A stretch of DNA of 64,000 bases from Vibrio vulnificus NBRC 15645 = ATCC 27562 (GCF_002224265.1 NZ_CP012881.1:868001-932000), one strand, 5' to 3'. Shown: positions 11,095 through 22,737, numbered from the stretch's first letter. Notes: generated by a model not told the origin, from the sequence alone. Numbers and translations are program-made.

Positions 11095-12309
11095 TTAGTG
11101 GTGAGCCCACTCAACCGTGTTGAGATCAATTCCTTCCTTGTACATATCCCATAGAGGAGACATGTCGCGCAGCTTTTCAACCGCTACACGGATTTGTTCA
11201 ATTGCGTAGTCGATCTCTTCTTCCGTGGTAAAACGACCAAAAGAGAAACGAATCGAGCTATGTGCTAACTCATCATTTAGACCGAGAGCACGCAGCACAT
11301 AAGAAGGCTCTAGACTCGCTGAAGTACAAGCACTGCCTGACGATACAGCAAGATCTTTTAGAGACATCAGTAACGACTCACCTTCAACAAAAGCAAAGCT
11401 GATGTTCAAGTTGTGTGGAACACGCTGCTCAAGATCGCCGTTGATGGTCACCGCTTCCATGTCTTTCACGCCATCTAACAGACGGTTACGAAGCGCTAAC
11501 GCATGTTGGTAATCTTTTTCCATATCAAGCTTGGCGATACGGAAAGCTTCACCCATGCCAACGATTTGGTGAGTCGGTAGCGTACCTGAACGGAAACCAC
11601 GCTCATGACCACCACCATGCATTTGAGCCTCAAGACGAATACGTGGCTTACGGCGTACATAAAGCGCGCCGATACCTTTCGGACCGTAAATCTTATGTGC
11701 AGACAGCGAGATCAAGTCTACTTTTAGCTTCTGTACATCAATCGCCACTTTGCCCGCTGACTGCGCTGCATCGACGTGGAAAATGATTTTACGAGAACGG
11801 CAAAGTTCGCCAATGGCTTCAATATCTTGAATCACACCAATTTCATTGTTCACGTGCATAATAGACACAAGAACAGTGTCGTCACGCATTGCGGCTTCAA
11901 GCTTGCTTAGGCTGATAAGACCATTTGATTCAGGCTCGAGATAAGTCACTTCAAAACCTTCACGCTCAAGCTGACGGCAAGTATCCAGTACGGCTTTATG
12001 CTCAGTTTTGCTAGTAATGACGTGCTTACCTTGTTTTGAGTAGAAGTGAGCTGCGCCTTTGATCGCTAGGTTATCTGATTCTGTTGCACCAGATGTAAAC
12101 ACAATTTCACGAGGGTCGGCATTCAACAATTCTGCGATTTGCTCACGCGCGGTATCAACCGCTTCTTCTGCCTGCCAACCGTAGCGATGAGAACGTGACG
12201 CTGGGTTACCAAAGGTACCATCCATCGTCATGTACTGAACCATTTTCTCAGCGACACGTGGATCTACCGGGCAAGTTGCCGAATAGTCTAGATAAATAGG
12301 CAGTTTCAT
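11095..12309 (-). CDS. iscS: Cysteine desulfurase IscS
   Basis: PLP enzyme that converts cysteine to alanine and holds the sulfur as a persulfide for cluster synthesis and for tRNA thiolation. The 404-residue group I desulfurase has the PLP lysine K206 ([12 protein letters not shown]) and the mobile-loop persulfide cysteine C328 (SSGSACTS). The C-terminus ends in the HH seen in IscS. It starts 30 bases after iscR. Confidence 0.98.
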   Translation of the reverse strand: MKLPIYLDYSATCPVDPRVAEKMVQYMTMDGTFGNPASRSHRYGWQAEEAVDTAREQIAELLNADPREIVFTSGATESDNLAIKGAAHFYSKQGKHVITSKTEHKAVLDTCRQLEREGFEVTYLEPESNGLISLSKLEAAMRDDTVLVSIMHVNNEIGVIQDIEAIGELCRSRKIIFHVDAAQSAGKVAIDVQKLKVDLISLSAHKIYGPKGIGALYVRRKPRIRLEAQMHGGGHERGFRSGTLPTHQIVGMGEAFRIAKLDMEKDYQHALALRNRLLDGVKDMEAVTINGDLEQRVPHNLNISFAFVEGESLLMSLKDLAVSSGSACTSASLEPSYVLRALGLNDELAHSSIRFSFGRFTTEEEIDYAIEQIRVAVEKLRDMSPLWDMYKEGIDLNTVEWAHH

Positions 12310-12339
12310 TCTTCACTCCAATGTAAACTTTTTGGCCGC

Positions 12340-12846
12340 TTAAGAGCGGAAATTTACACCGATGGGCGCGGTGTTAATTGTTTTGTTAGCCAACCCATGA
12401 TTTACCGCAAGATCAATATCCTGACGGTCGGAAATTTCGATGACTTCATTATCACTCATGAGCTCGCCAAGCGTGATGTTGTTTAGGAAGTCTGTAATGC
12501 GCGAACTCAGGTCACGCCAAAGTGTATGAGTAAGGCAGCGAGTGCCGCCTTGGCAATCTCCTTTGCCCTGACACTTAGTTGCGTCAACCGATTCGTCAAC
12601 GGCCGCGATCACCGTTCCAATTGAAATGGTAAATGCGTCTGCGCCAAGACGGTAACCTCCGCCAGGACCACGAACACTCGCAACCAAACCTGCTTTACGC
12701 AATTTGGAAAAAAGTTGCTCTAAGTAAGAGAGCGAAATCCCCTGACGCTCGGAAATATCTGCCAGAGGTACAGGACTTTTTTGCGAATGCAGTGCCACAT
12801 CCAGCATTGCCGTTACCGCATATCTTCCTTTAGATGTCAGTTTCAT
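12340..12846 (-). CDS. iscR: Fe-S responsive transcription regulator IscR
   Basis: Rrf2-family regulator that, with a [2Fe-2S] cluster, represses its own operon and, without it, regulates other genes. The frame extends upstream, but the ATG at 12846 gives the family start [11 protein letters not shown] (168 residues). The winged helix occupies the N-terminal ~75 residues, followed by the cluster ligands C92, C98, C104 and H107. Two adjacent IscR type 1 sites lie directly upstream, so autorepression is expected. It is the first gene of the isc operon. Confidence 0.97.
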   Translation of the reverse strand: MKLTSKGRYAVTAMLDVALHSQKSPVPLADISERQGISLSYLEQLFSKLRKAGLVASVRGPGGGYRLGADAFTISIGTVIAAVDESVDATKCQGKGDCQGGTRCLTHTLWRDLSSRITDFLNNITLGELMSDNEVIEISDRQDIDLAVNHGLANKTINTAPIGVNFRS

Positions 12847-12881
12847 ATCACACCGTATCCACACTGTTTGTAATGATACGG

Positions 12882-12939
12882 ATTTTTCCATACCCGACTA
12901 AAATGGTCAAGTATTTATTTGACTAAAATAGTCAGGTAT
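12882..12939 (-). promoter_or_regulatory. isc operon promoter with two tandem IscR type 1 sites
   Basis: Two 25-bp IscR-like sites abut at 12890-12914 and 12915-12939. On the plus strand the first has ATACCC plus the core GACTAAAATGGTCAAGTAT. The second has the core GACTAAAATAGTCAGGTAT, which fits the published type 1 core consensus completely. On the minus strand TTGACC (12905-12910) and AAAAAT (12882-12887) with a 17-base spacer form a plausible -35/-10, so bound IscR would cover the promoter. The match to the consensus is from memory; the positions are read directly. Confidence 0.85.
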
Positions 12940-12963
12940 TCATCCCTATGAATAGCAGGGATA

Positions 12964-13692
12964 CTATTGCTTATTGATGCTCTTCTCTACCGAAGTCAAA
13001 ATGCCACGCAAAATGTTCAACTCTTGCGCTTCTGGACGAGCTCGGCTGAACAGTCGGCGCATTTTATTCATGACTTGGTTAGGTTGATCAGCTCGCACAA
13101 ATTCGGTTGTCAGTAACACTTTCTCTAAGTGCTGATAAAACAGTTCAAGTTCACTGTGGCGTGGGTATTCCGCAGTTTCTTGCGTTGGATACTGGCTTTG
13201 TTGATGACGCAAATAAGCCATACGAACTTCGTAACTTAAGGTCTGTACTGCCATCGCGAGATTCAATGAGCTGTATTCTGGGTTTGCAGGAATACAAACG
13301 TGATAATGGCAGCGTTGAAGCTCATCGTTTGTGAGACCAGTACGCTCACGGCCAAACACCAAAGCCACATGACTCGTTTGCCCCTCTTGGACAAACTTTT
13401 CCGCACATTCAAACGGTTCCAACATCGGCCATTCAAGGGTACGAGAGCGGGCACTCGAACCGACAACCAGCGCACAATCGGCCACCGCTTCTTCTAACGA
13501 ATTCACCACTAAGGCATTCAATGCGATATCCGCCGCTCCCGATGCCAAAGCGATGGCTTGAGCGTCAACCTCACATTCAGGCTGAACAAGCACAAGCTGC
13601 GATAAACCCATCACCTTCATGGCACGAGCTGCAGACCCAATATTTCCGGAGTGAGAGGTACCAACAAGGACGACTTTTACTTTATCTAACAT
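12964..13692 (-). CDS. trmJ: tRNA (cytidine/uridine-2'-O-)-methyltransferase TrmJ
   Basis: SPOUT-class enzyme that methylates the 2'-OH of nucleotide 32 in the anticodon loop of several tRNAs. It has the knotted SAM-binding segments [20 protein letters not shown] near the N-terminus, [17 protein letters not shown], and [21 protein letters not shown] codon four codons upstream is in frame, but the ATG at 13692 is preferred (242 residues). It lies upstream of iscR on the same strand and divergent from suhB, as in E. coli. Confidence 0.95.
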   Translation of the reverse strand: MLDKVKVVLVGTSHSGNIGSAARAMKVMGLSQLVLVQPECEVDAQAIALASGAADIALNALVVNSLEEAVADCALVVGSSARSRTLEWPMLEPFECAEKFVQEGQTSHVALVFGRERTGLTNDELQRCHYHVCIPANPEYSSLNLAMAVQTLSYEVRMAYLRHQQSQYPTQETAEYPRHSELELFYQHLEKVLLTTEFVRADQPNQVMNKMRRLFSRARPEAQELNILRGILTSVEKSINKQ

Positions 13693-13882
13693 GCAAACTT
13701 TCAATGGCTGATTTCAAACCGCGGGATTTTATCATAGTTTTTTCCCACACCCTATATTGGATATGATGAGAACAGGCCTCACGCCCTCTCTTCCCTTTTT
13801 TATGTAAACGATTTCTTGAGTTTCGTCACACCAGCCAACCTCAAAAGAACAAAAATTAACCACTTCCATTTTGGGTTTTCTC

Positions 13883-13891
13883 TGGTATACT
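13883..13891 (+). promoter_or_regulatory. Extended -10 promoter for suhB
   Basis: TGGTATACT forms an extended -10 element (TGn plus TATACT) about 45 bases before the suhB start. No convincing -35 is seen, which suits an extended -10 promoter. Confidence 0.5.
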
Positions 13892-13936
13892 CCCCGCCGC
13901 TTTTATTTGTTCTTTAACATCCGTTGGGAAAATCGT

Positions 13937-14740
13937 ATGCATCCAATGCTAAACATTGCTATTCGCGCTGCGCGAAAAGCAGGTAACCATATTGCTAAAT
14001 CACTAGAAAACGTTGAGAAGATTGAATCTACACTAAAAGGCACAAACGACTTTGTGACTAACGTAGATAAAGAAGCTGAAACAATCATCATCGACACCAT
14101 CAAGAGCTCATACCCTGAGCATTGCATCGTGGCTGAAGAAAACGGCCTGATCAACGGTAAAGATAAAGATGTGCAATGGATCATCGACCCACTGGATGGC
14201 ACGACAAACTTTGTAAAAGGTTTGCCTCACTTCGCTGTTTCAATCGCGGTACGCATCAAAGGCAAAACCGAAGTTGCTTGTGTATACGACCCAATGCTAA
14301 ACGAGCTATTCACCGCTCAACGTGGTGCTGGCGCTCAACTTAACAACGCACGTATCCGCGTTAAACAACCAAAAGACCTTCAAGGCGCAATCATCGCAAC
14401 AGGTTTCCCATTCAAGCAAAAGCAACACTCAGAGTCTTACTTCAAGATCATGTCTGCGATGTTTGTAGAAGTGGCAGATTTCCGCCGCGCTGGCTCAGCT
14501 GCACTTGATCTATGTTACGTGGCAGCTGGCCGTGTAGATGGTTACTTTGAGCTAGGCCTAAAACCTTGGGATATCGCTGCAGGTGAACTGATTGCTCGTG
14601 AAGCAGGCGCGATCATCACTGACTTTGCTGGCGGTACAGAATACATCAAGTCAGGTAACGTTGTTGCATCAAGTGCTCGTGGTGTTAAATCACTACTGAA
14701 ACACATCCGTGAAAACGGCAACGAAGCGATTCTTAAGTAA
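13937..14740 (+). CDS. suhB: Inositol-1-monophosphatase / ribosome-assembly factor SuhB
   Basis: Mg-dependent phosphatase of the IMPase family. In E. coli it is also part of the rRNA antitermination complex. The chosen ATG at 13937 gives MHPMLNIAIRAARKAG (267 residues); the frame is open 22 codons further upstream but includes promoter sequence. Metal ligands are visible in AEENG (E67/E68) and the signature WIIDPLDGTTNF (D84, D87). The second signature, PWDIAAGELIAREAGA, is near the C-terminus. It is divergent from trmJ. Confidence 0.96.
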   Translation: MHPMLNIAIRAARKAGNHIAKSLENVEKIESTLKGTNDFVTNVDKEAETIIIDTIKSSYPEHCIVAEENGLINGKDKDVQWIIDPLDGTTNFVKGLPHFAVSIAVRIKGKTEVACVYDPMLNELFTAQRGAGAQLNNARIRVKQPKDLQGAIIATGFPFKQKQHSESYFKIMSAMFVEVADFRRAGSAALDLCYVAAGRVDGYFELGLKPWDIAAGELIAREAGAIITDFAGGTEYIKSGNVVASSARGVKSLLKHIRENGNEAILK

Positions 14741-14771
14741 TCTCTAGCCCGTCACGCTGATTACTTTTGAA

Positions 14772-14801
14772 TAAGCCCTCGCATTATGCGGGGGCTTTTT
14801 T
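14772..14801 (+). terminator. Rho-independent terminator after suhB
   Basis: AAGCCCTCGC pairs with GCGGGGGCTT around ATTAT and is followed by a T-run, about 30 bases past the suhB stop. Confidence 0.85.
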
Positions 14802-14825
14802 ATATCGCCGTTAAAGTAACAAAAA

Positions 14826-14849
14826 AAGCCACTGCAATCGCAGTGGCTT
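14826..14849 (-). terminator. Rho-independent terminator after secF
   Basis: AAGCCACTGC pairs with GCAGTGGCTT around AATC. On the minus strand it is followed by a run of T, about 25 bases past secF. It ends the tgt-yajC-secD-secF transcript. Confidence 0.85.
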
Positions 14850-14872
14850 CAATCGATGATTCGAGCAGAGTA

Positions 14873-15820
14873 TTAAGGCATCTCTTCGAATTCTGCACCT
14901 TCTTTCTCGACTTGCGGTGGCATTAAGTGCTCTTTCTGGATACCCAGTTTGAGCGCCAAAGCGGATGCCACATAGATAGAAGAGTAAGTACCGACGGTAA
15001 TACCAAGTAGCAATGCGGTCGCGAAACCGTGAATCATCGCCCCACCTTGAACAAACAGTGCAATCACCACAAATAAGGTCGTACCTGAGGTAATCAACGT
15101 ACGGCTTAGTGTTTGTGTGATCGAGCTGTTCATGATCTCAGCAGGTTCACCCTTACGCATTTTGCGGAAGTTTTCACGAATACGGTCAAATACAACAATG
15201 GTATCGTTGAGTGAGTAACCCACCACCGTCAGCAATGCTGCCACAATGGTGAGATCGACTTCAATTTGCATCAAAGAGAACACACCCAATGTGATGATAA
15301 CGTCATGTGCTAGCGCCATTACCGCACCTGCCGCCAAACGCCATTCAAAACGCATCGAAACGTAGATCAAGATACAGATCAACGACACCAAGATCGCCAG
15401 ACCACCGGCTTCTGTCAGCTCATCACCCACATTTGGGCCAACGAACTCAATGCGGCGCATCTCGACAGCTTTACCCGTACCTTCTTTGATCGCACTTAGG
15501 ATTTGGTTCCCTAAGGTTTCACCTGCCATATCTTCACGAGGGCGAAGGCGAACCATGACATCGCGAGCAGAACCAAAGTTCTGTACCGTTGCGTCACCAA
15601 AACCTTTGGCCTCAAGCGCACTACGGATCTCTTCAAGGTTCGCTGGCTGCTCAAAGCCCACTTCAATCAGTGTACCGCCTGTAAAGTCCAGCCCCCAGTT
15701 CAACCATTTGGTTGAGAGAGTAAAAATCGACGCACCGATCATCAATAAAGAGAAGATGAATGCGAACTTCGACCAACGCATAAAGTCGATCGTTTTCTCT
15801 GCTTTTAGAATTTGAAACAT
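14873..15820 (-). CDS. secF: Protein translocase subunit SecF
   Basis: Inner-membrane partner of SecD that uses the proton gradient to help complete protein export through SecYEG. The 315-residue protein has the N-terminal segment FAFIFSLLMIGASIFTL, a periplasmic P1 domain containing GLDFTGGTLIEV, and five further membrane segments including VVGYSLNDTIVVFDRIREN. It begins 14 bases after secD and is the last gene of the unit. Confidence 0.97.
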   Translation of the reverse strand: MFQILKAEKTIDFMRWSKFAFIFSLLMIGASIFTLSTKWLNWGLDFTGGTLIEVGFEQPANLEEIRSALEAKGFGDATVQNFGSARDVMVRLRPREDMAGETLGNQILSAIKEGTGKAVEMRRIEFVGPNVGDELTEAGGLAILVSLICILIYVSMRFEWRLAAGAVMALAHDVIITLGVFSLMQIEVDLTIVAALLTVVGYSLNDTIVVFDRIRENFRKMRKGEPAEIMNSSITQTLSRTLITSGTTLFVVIALFVQGGAMIHGFATALLLGITVGTYSSIYVASALALKLGIQKEHLMPPQVEKEGAEFEEMP

Positions 15821-15834
15821 AACAATTCCCAGCC

Positions 15835-17691
15835 TTAGATCGACAATTTATTAATGCGTTTACCACCATAAAGCAGGTTCACGATACAACGTGTACCAAT
15901 AATGGCTGTAAACATTGAGGTCAAAATACCGATGGAGAGCGTCACAGCAAAGCCTTTGATTGCACCCGTACCGACGGCAAATAGAATAATCGCGGTAATC
16001 AAGGTTGTGATGTTCGCATCCGCAATGGTGCTAAATGCGTTGGCATAACCTTGGTGAATCGCTTGCTGAGGATTGCGACCTTCACGCAGCTCTTCACGAA
16101 TACGCTCAAAGATCAGTACGTTTGCATCGACCGCCATACCGACCGTTAAAACAATACCGGCAATACCTGGTAGCGTCATCGTCGCACCTGGAATCATGGA
16201 CATCACGCCGATGATCAGGACAAGGTTTGCCATCAAGGCGACGTTGGCAATAAGACCAAACTTGCGGTAGTAAAGCAGTGTAAACAGCATCACGGCAACC
16301 ATACCCCAAATACACGCTTGGATACCCATATCGATGTTTTGCTGACCCATTGATGGACCAATGGTACGCTCTTCAACGATTGAGATAGGTGCGATTAAAG
16401 CACCAGCGCGCAGTAGCAACGCAAGGTTATGTGCTTCAGCAGCAGAATCGATACCCGTAATGCGGAAGTTACGACCAAGAGCCGACTGGATCGTGGCTTG
16501 GTTAATGACTTCCTCATGCTTGGTCAAAATGACTTTGCCTTCTGGAGATTTACGACCGCTGTCTTTGTATTCCGCAAACACGGTAGCCATTAGCTTGCCA
16601 ATGTTTTTCTTCGAAAACGCAGCCATCTTGTTACCACCTTCGCTGTCGAGCGAGATGTTTACTTGCGGACGACCATATTCATCAACACTTGAACTTGCAT
16701 CGGTAATGCTTGCCCCACTGAGAATAACGCGTTTCTTCAACACCACAGGACGACCATTGCGATCTTGCTTGATTTCGCTGCCCGCTGGCGCTCGGCCACT
16801 TGCCGCAGCGGCAAGATCCGCTTTGTCATCCACTTCACGGAACTCTAGTGTTGCTGTCGCACCTAAAATTTCTTTGGCACGAGCAGTATCTTGCACACCA
16901 GGTAGTTCAACCACGATACGGCTAGCACCTTGACGTTGAACCAAAGGTTCAGCAACACCTAGCTCATTCACACGGTTACGTAGAATGGTGATGTTCTGTT
17001 CAACAGCATAGTTACGGATTTCTTGCAGACGGGTTTCAGTAAAGGTAGCAATTAAGGCGTAACGGCCATCTTTGTCGGATTCGACAAAAGCCATATCAGG
17101 ATGCAATTTTTCAAGCTCACGTTTCGCTTGAGATAGCTCTTCACCATCTCTGAGCAACACTTCGATCGCATCACTGCCAACAGGGCGAATGGAGCGATAG
17201 CGAATTTTTGCATCACGAAGTTCACTGCGGAAAGCATCTTCTTGTTGGCCCACCAGCTTTTCCATCGCGGCATCCATATCCACTTCCATCAAGAAGTGCA
17301 CACCACCACGTAGGTCAAGACCCAGTTTCATAGGAGCAGCACCAATCGATTCAAGCCAATCTGGCGTTGAAGGTGCTAAGTTCAAAGCAACAATTTTGTC
17401 TTTACCCAACGCTTCACTGATCACATCACGAGCACTAATTTGCGTATCGGTGTCGTTAAAACGAACAAGAATGGATCCATTCTCTAAAGCAATGGATTTA
17501 TGGGAAAGATTCTCTTTATTAAGAGCGTTAGTGACAGCATCCAGCGTTGACATATCTACAGAGGCGCCACGCGCCCCTGTAACTTGAATAGCCGGATCTT
17601 CACCGTAGATATTTGGAAGTGCGTACAAGGCAGCGATGGCAATGGCAAACATAACCATCAAGTACTTCCATAAAGGATAACGGTTCAGCAC
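15835..17691 (-). CDS. secD: Protein translocase subunit SecD
   Basis: Inner-membrane RND-related component of the Sec machinery that pulls translocating proteins from the periplasmic side. The 618-residue protein has membrane segment 1 at about 8-28 ([17 protein letters not shown]), a large periplasmic domain with [15 protein letters not shown], and five membrane segments in the last ~170 residues, including [22 protein letters not shown]. It lies 22 bases after yajC and just before secF. Confidence 0.98.
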   Translation of the reverse strand: MLNRYPLWKYLMVMFAIAIAALYALPNIYGEDPAIQVTGARGASVDMSTLDAVTNALNKENLSHKSIALENGSILVRFNDTDTQISARDVISEALGKDKIVALNLAPSTPDWLESIGAAPMKLGLDLRGGVHFLMEVDMDAAMEKLVGQQEDAFRSELRDAKIRYRSIRPVGSDAIEVLLRDGEELSQAKRELEKLHPDMAFVESDKDGRYALIATFTETRLQEIRNYAVEQNITILRNRVNELGVAEPLVQRQGASRIVVELPGVQDTARAKEILGATATLEFREVDDKADLAAAASGRAPAGSEIKQDRNGRPVVLKKRVILSGASITDASSSVDEYGRPQVNISLDSEGGNKMAAFSKKNIGKLMATVFAEYKDSGRKSPEGKVILTKHEEVINQATIQSALGRNFRITGIDSAAEAHNLALLLRAGALIAPISIVEERTIGPSMGQQNIDMGIQACIWGMVAVMLFTLLYYRKFGLIANVALMANLVLIIGVMSMIPGATMTLPGIAGIVLTVGMAVDANVLIFERIREELREGRNPQQAIHQGYANAFSTIADANITTLITAIILFAVGTGAIKGFAVTLSIGILTSMFTAIIGTRCIVNLLYGGKRINKLSI

Positions 17692-17712
17692 AGCGAGGAT
17701 CCTCTAGCTGTT

Positions 17713-18042
17713 TTATAGAGATTTAAGCGTACCTTTTGGTAGCACAGCGGTAACGAAGTCTTTTTTGATCACAACTTCGTTGTTTGGGTTAAGTTCGATT
17801 GTCACGAAGTCATTGTCTTCTGCAATCTTAGTGATTTTACCCACAAGACCACCATTGGTCAGAACTTCATCACCTTTACCCATGGATGCCATTAGGCTCT
17901 TGTGCTCTTTAACACGTTTTGCTTGTGGACGGTAAATCATGAAGTAGAAAATCACACCGAACATACCCAACATGATCAGCATTTCAAACATGCCACCTTG
18001 TTGTGCGCCTTCTGCTGCTGCGTGAGCTTGAGAGATAAACAT
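17713..18042 (-). CDS. yajC: Sec translocon accessory protein YajC
   Basis: Small single-span membrane protein of the SecDF-YajC complex. The hydrophobic segment is about 18-38 (MFEMLIMLGMFGVIFYFMIY), followed by a cytoplasmic KOW-like beta domain (GDEVLTNGGLVGKI). It is 109 residues long, with an alanine-rich periplasmic N-terminus. It sits between tgt and secD, the conserved order. Confidence 0.96.
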   Translation of the reverse strand: MFISQAHAAAEGAQQGGMFEMLIMLGMFGVIFYFMIYRPQAKRVKEHKSLMASMGKGDEVLTNGGLVGKITKIAEDNDFVTIELNPNNEVVIKKDFVTAVLPKGTLKSL

Positions 18043-18159
18043 TAAAACATCCTCATTAATTTTTATTAATAATCCAATAAATTGGGTAACGCCACCTCAT
18101 TTTCAAGCGAGTTCACTCACAAAAACAAGATGGCGTAACACTTTTTTACTATTGCGAAT

Positions 18160-19428
<1,269 letters not shown>

Positions 19429-19512
19429 TCATGCAGCCAAGATTATCCCGATCTGCACCACTAAAATGAAACTTACTTCACTTTAGATAAGATTTGTTGC
19501 GCTTGTTATTGC

Positions 19513-20565
19513 TTATTGCGTTTTCTTCTCAATGAACATCGCATCCCCGTAAGAGAAAAAGCGATATTGATTGGTCACGGCATGCTGATAGGCATTCATG
19601 GTGTGGTCATAACCGGCAAATGCACTCACCAGCATAATCAGCGTCGATTCTGGCAAATGGAAATTAGTGATCAAACAGTCCACCAATTGATATTGATAGC
19701 CTGGGAAAATGAAAATTTCTGTATCGCCAAAGAAAGGCATCAACTCAGTGCCGTTTTTCAACGACTCTTGCGCCGCGCTCTCTAAAGAGCGAACTGACGT
19801 GGTGCCAACCGCGATGACGCGGCCACCCCGCGCTTTTGTGGTTTTAATCGCATCCACCACCTCTTGCGACACTTCAGCATATTCAGAGTGCATGTGATGC
19901 TCAAGAATATTATCCACTTTCACTGGCTGAAATGTGCCAGCGCCGACATGCAACGTCACGTAAGCAAACTCAGCGCCTTTGGCTTTGATCTGCTCAAGCA
20001 GTTGATTGTCAAAATGCAATCCCGCAGTCGGGGCAGCCACCGCACCCGGTTTTTGGTTATAAACCGTTTGGTAACGCTCTTTATCCGCATCTTCATCTGG
20101 GCGGTCAATGTAAGGAGGAAGAGGCATATGGCCAATTTCTTCCAACACTTCGAGAATGGTTTTGTCCGCCTTTAAGTGAAGTTCAAACAACGCATCTTGG
20201 CGGGCCACCATCTCTGCTGAGTATTGGTCCTCTTCTCCAAGAAAGACTAACGTACCCGGTTTCGGAGACTTAGAACTGCGTACATGCGCGAGGAAGCGCT
20301 TCTCATCAAGCATGCGCTCGACCAAGACTTCCAACTTGCCGCCAGATTCTTTACGACCAAACATGCGTGCAGGAATCACTCGCGTGTTGTTAAACACCAC
20401 AAGATCCCCCGTTTGAACCAGCTCCAACACATCTTTGAACGAGCCATCTTTTACAGCGCCGGTGTTGCCATTTAGCTGAAGTAGACGACTGGCGGTACGC
20501 TCCGATTGAGGATAACGAGCGATCAGTTCGTCAGGTAAGTCAAAGTGAAAATCTGAAACTTGCAT
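19513..20565 (-). CDS. queA: S-adenosylmethionine:tRNA ribosyltransferase-isomerase QueA
   Basis: Transfers and isomerises the ribose of SAM onto preQ1-tRNA to form epoxyqueuosine. The 350-residue length is typical. Family segments include [12 protein letters not shown] at the N-terminus, [16 protein letters not shown]-like [11 protein letters not shown], and the C-terminal [19 protein letters not shown]. It is upstream of tgt with a gap of about 216 bases, so the two queuosine genes are probably cotranscribed. Confidence 0.97.
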   Translation of the reverse strand: MQVSDFHFDLPDELIARYPQSERTASRLLQLNGNTGAVKDGSFKDVLELVQTGDLVVFNNTRVIPARMFGRKESGGKLEVLVERMLDEKRFLAHVRSSKSPKPGTLVFLGEEDQYSAEMVARQDALFELHLKADKTILEVLEEIGHMPLPPYIDRPDEDADKERYQTVYNQKPGAVAAPTAGLHFDNQLLEQIKAKGAEFAYVTLHVGAGTFQPVKVDNILEHHMHSEYAEVSQEVVDAIKTTKARGGRVIAVGTTSVRSLESAAQESLKNGTELMPFFGDTEIFIFPGYQYQLVDCLITNFHLPESTLIMLVSAFAGYDHTMNAYQHAVTNQYRFFSYGDAMFIEKKTQ

Positions 20566-20633
20566 GCTACTGCTCTTGGTAAATTTGTCGAAATAAAGGA
20601 ATTCTGTTGCGAGTAAAATTTTCGCAGTGGGCT

Positions 20634-20661
20634 AGTATAGAGCGAGACCAGTCAATAGCAA
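20634..20661 (-). promoter_or_regulatory. Candidate promoter for queA
   Basis: On the minus strand TTGCTA is followed after 16 bases by TATACT, about 70 bases before the queA start. The -10 is strong and the -35 partial. Confidence 0.5.
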
Positions 20662-20725
20662 GAAAAGTTCAGATTGAGAATGTAACAACTTCCCGCCAGC
20701 TTGAGGGGGACACAAAGAAAGAATA

Positions 20726-20751
20726 ACGCTCCTCTCAAATGAGTGGAGCGT
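20726..20751 (-). terminator. Inverted repeat after the secreted protease gene
   Basis: ACGCTCC and GGAGCGT flank a second inverted pair (CTCA/TGAG), giving a 26-base near-palindrome about 30 bases past the protease stop. The downstream T content on the minus strand is modest (TATTCTTTC), so termination is likely but not certain. Confidence 0.5.
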
Positions 20752-20780
20752 AGACATAGCAAACACAACTTGTGGCTAAG

Positions 20781-21971
20781 TTAAGCGACTTTTCGACGAT
20801 ATCTACCCAGCACAAACAGGGCGAAAAGCGTCAACGCGCCAAGGCTTCCACCTTCTGCAGTACCAGTAAAACTGCAACTGTTGGTTGAAATCCCCCCGTG
20901 GCAACCTTCGCCATTTCCGTCTGTCCCATTGCCATTATCACCCCCGGAACCACTGCCACCACCAGAACCCGCATTCAAAATGAAGTCTGGTTTTAGAATG
21001 TGACTGCTTGGAGGGTTAGTCGCGGTAATATAACTTTGAATCCAGTCGTAGTAATTGCTCACTCTGGTGTAAAAACTCGGCTGCGTAACCGAGGCGCAAA
21101 TCGGCGTAATGAGCGGGATGCCGCTGACAATACCAATTTGTTTGCCAGTGACGTCGTCAATCAAAGGACCACCACTGTCGCCTTTACACACATTATTGCC
21201 ATATTGAGTGCGTTCATCTGGCTGCCAAGGCAACACTTCATTGGGCATGGTGCAAATTTTGGTCACATTGGTGGGAGCTTCAATAATACCCGGTAAGTGG
21301 TTACCTAGCTCTAATCGTTGATAGCAATTTGCTATGGGCAGATAAGTTAACTGTGTTTTTTGCAAAGTGATGGCTGGAGTTGACGCATCCGCGACAGTTG
21401 CCCCCCACCCAGACGCGGTGACATTTTTTGCTCGGACGTTGGTAGCAAACTCATCATCCCATTCTTTATTGAGTCGGCTTTCTATATCGCTCATTTCTGC
21501 TGCTGTGGGCAAATCTGAGAGAGGCGCTCCGGTAACGGGGCGATCGAGATAAAGTAGAGCAACATCGCTATCTAAACTGGTGCTAACCAAAGTATAGCTA
21601 TCGTCGTTATTCTTCTTATATTCCGTTAAGCGAGTATATTTCGGGTGCACCACCACATGTGAAACAGTGAAGTAATTGTCCGTTGTTGAACTATTAAGAT
21701 CCGGTGTTCTCGCCGTGACTGAAATCTCACTAGGCTTCGTCACATAGTAACTGGCGACATTGGTGCCTTCGCCCATCACCACACAGTGTGCTGCGGTTAA
21801 CACCCATCGAGGAGCGACGACCGTTCCGCCACAAATTGGAAATTCGGCCATATTACTGGCACGAATGGTCACTCGATACGTTGCATCCGGATCCGCCTCC
21901 CCCATAATAATGGCTTGGGCACCACTGCTGATCGCCAACATCCCTGACAAAAGAACTGTTTTTTTCCACAT
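20781..21971 (-). CDS. Secreted trypsin-fold serine protease with GlyGly-CTERM-like tail
   Basis: Exported S1-family protease of the Vibrio Ves type. The ATG at 21971 gives 396 residues; a GTG four codons upstream is less likely. A signal peptide (WKKTVLLSGMLAISSGAQA) is followed directly by IIMGEADP, which resembles the IVGG-like N-terminus of a mature chymotrypsin-fold enzyme. Catalytic segments are LTAAHC (His), DSDVALL (Asp) and CKGDSGGP (Ser). The residue two before the conserved cysteine, equivalent to trypsin D189, appears to be Asn, so Arg/Lys specificity is not assured. The C-terminus has a Gly/Ser/Asn-rich linker, then GGSLGALTLFALFVLGRYRRK, a GlyGly-CTERM-like signal that in vibrios is processed by rhombosortase for type II secretion and surface attachment. 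Confidence 0.88.
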   Translation of the reverse strand: MWKKTVLLSGMLAISSGAQAIIMGEADPDATYRVTIRASNMAEFPICGGTVVAPRWVLTAAHCVVMGEGTNVASYYVTKPSEISVTARTPDLNSSTTDNYFTVSHVVVHPKYTRLTEYKKNNDDSYTLVSTSLDSDVALLYLDRPVTGAPLSDLPTAAEMSDIESRLNKEWDDEFATNVRAKNVTASGWGATVADASTPAITLQKTQLTYLPIANCYQRLELGNHLPGIIEAPTNVTKICTMPNEVLPWQPDERTQYGNNVCKGDSGGPLIDDVTGKQIGIVSGIPLITPICASVTQPSFYTRVSNYYDWIQSYITATNPPSSHILKPDFILNAGSGGGSGSGGDNGNGTDGNGEGCHGGISTNSCSFTGTAEGGSLGALTLFALFVLGRYRRKVA

Positions 21972-22208
21972 AATAAAGACCACTTATCGCTCAACTGAGC
22001 TCATATTCATGCAGCCTGTTTAATTGTGAAATCCCTTGCCCGAAAATGTGCGAGGAATGTCTTTTCCACACTCGCTTAGAACGCAACACTTACGCCCAAA
22101 ATGCAAACTGACTCGCATCAATTTTGTTGCGGAAAAATGGTCTAGCTCCCAGATATTTATGCCATTTGTTTCTATAGTAAAAAGAGAACGGAACTCTAGG
22201 AGGACACC

Positions 22209-22664
22209 ATGATAAAAGTCGAAGATATGATGACTCGCCACCCTCATACCTTGTTGCGTTCACACACATTAGGTGACGCCAAAAACATGATGGAAGCACT
22301 GGATATTCGACACATTCCCGTTGTCGATGCGAACAAACAGCTGCTCGGTATTGTCACCCAACGAGACATACTCGCCGCTCAAGAATCAAGCCTCAACCGT
22401 GTATCGCAAGAGTCATCTTTCACCCTCGCAACCCCTCTCTATGAGATGATGCATACCAGCATTATGACGGTAGAACCTAAAGCAGGTTTAAAAGAAAGTG
22501 CACTCTACATGCAAAAACACAAAGTGGGATGTTTGCCAGTGGTTGAAAAAGGGCACTTAGTGGGAATCATTACCGACACTGATTTCGTCACTATCGCGAT
22601 CAATTTACTAGAGCTGCAAGAAGAAGCCGAGCCAGAAGAGTTAGAAGTCGAAGACGATTTATAA
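22209..22664 (+). CDS. CBS-pair domain protein of unknown role
   Basis: A stand-alone pair of CBS domains in 151 residues: the first spans about 8-65 (MMTRHPHTLLRSHTLGDA...IRHIPVVDANKQLLGIVTQRDIL), the second about 75-140 (IMTVEPKAGLKESA...VGCLPVVEKGHLVGIITDTDFV), with a very acidic tail. CBS pairs usually bind adenine nucleotides such as AMP, ATP or SAM, but the partner of this protein is not evident. It has a perfect AGGAGG ribosome site and a -10-like TATAGT at 22173-22178. It is divergent from the protease gene and convergent with aceA. Confidence 0.88.
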   Translation: MIKVEDMMTRHPHTLLRSHTLGDAKNMMEALDIRHIPVVDANKQLLGIVTQRDILAAQESSLNRVSQESSFTLATPLYEMMHTSIMTVEPKAGLKESALYMQKHKVGCLPVVEKGHLVGIITDTDFVTIAINLLELQEEAEPEELEVEDDL

Positions 22665-22719
22665 CTCACTCTACACTCTTATCAGCGAGCACCTGTTTGT
22701 CCTGATAGGAAAAGAAAAA

Positions 22720-22737
22720 GAGCGGCTTTCGCCGCTC
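22720..22737 (-). terminator. Rho-independent terminator after aceA
   Basis: GAGCGGC pairs with GCCGCTC around TTTC. On the minus strand it is followed by TTTTTCTTTTCC, about 35 bases past the aceA stop. Confidence 0.8.

Noticed and set aside
16361..16933. 190-codon open frame antisense to secD
   Set aside because: secD is complete and unmistakable. The frame is a by-product of its codon pattern and its product is low-complexity Ser/Leu/Arg.
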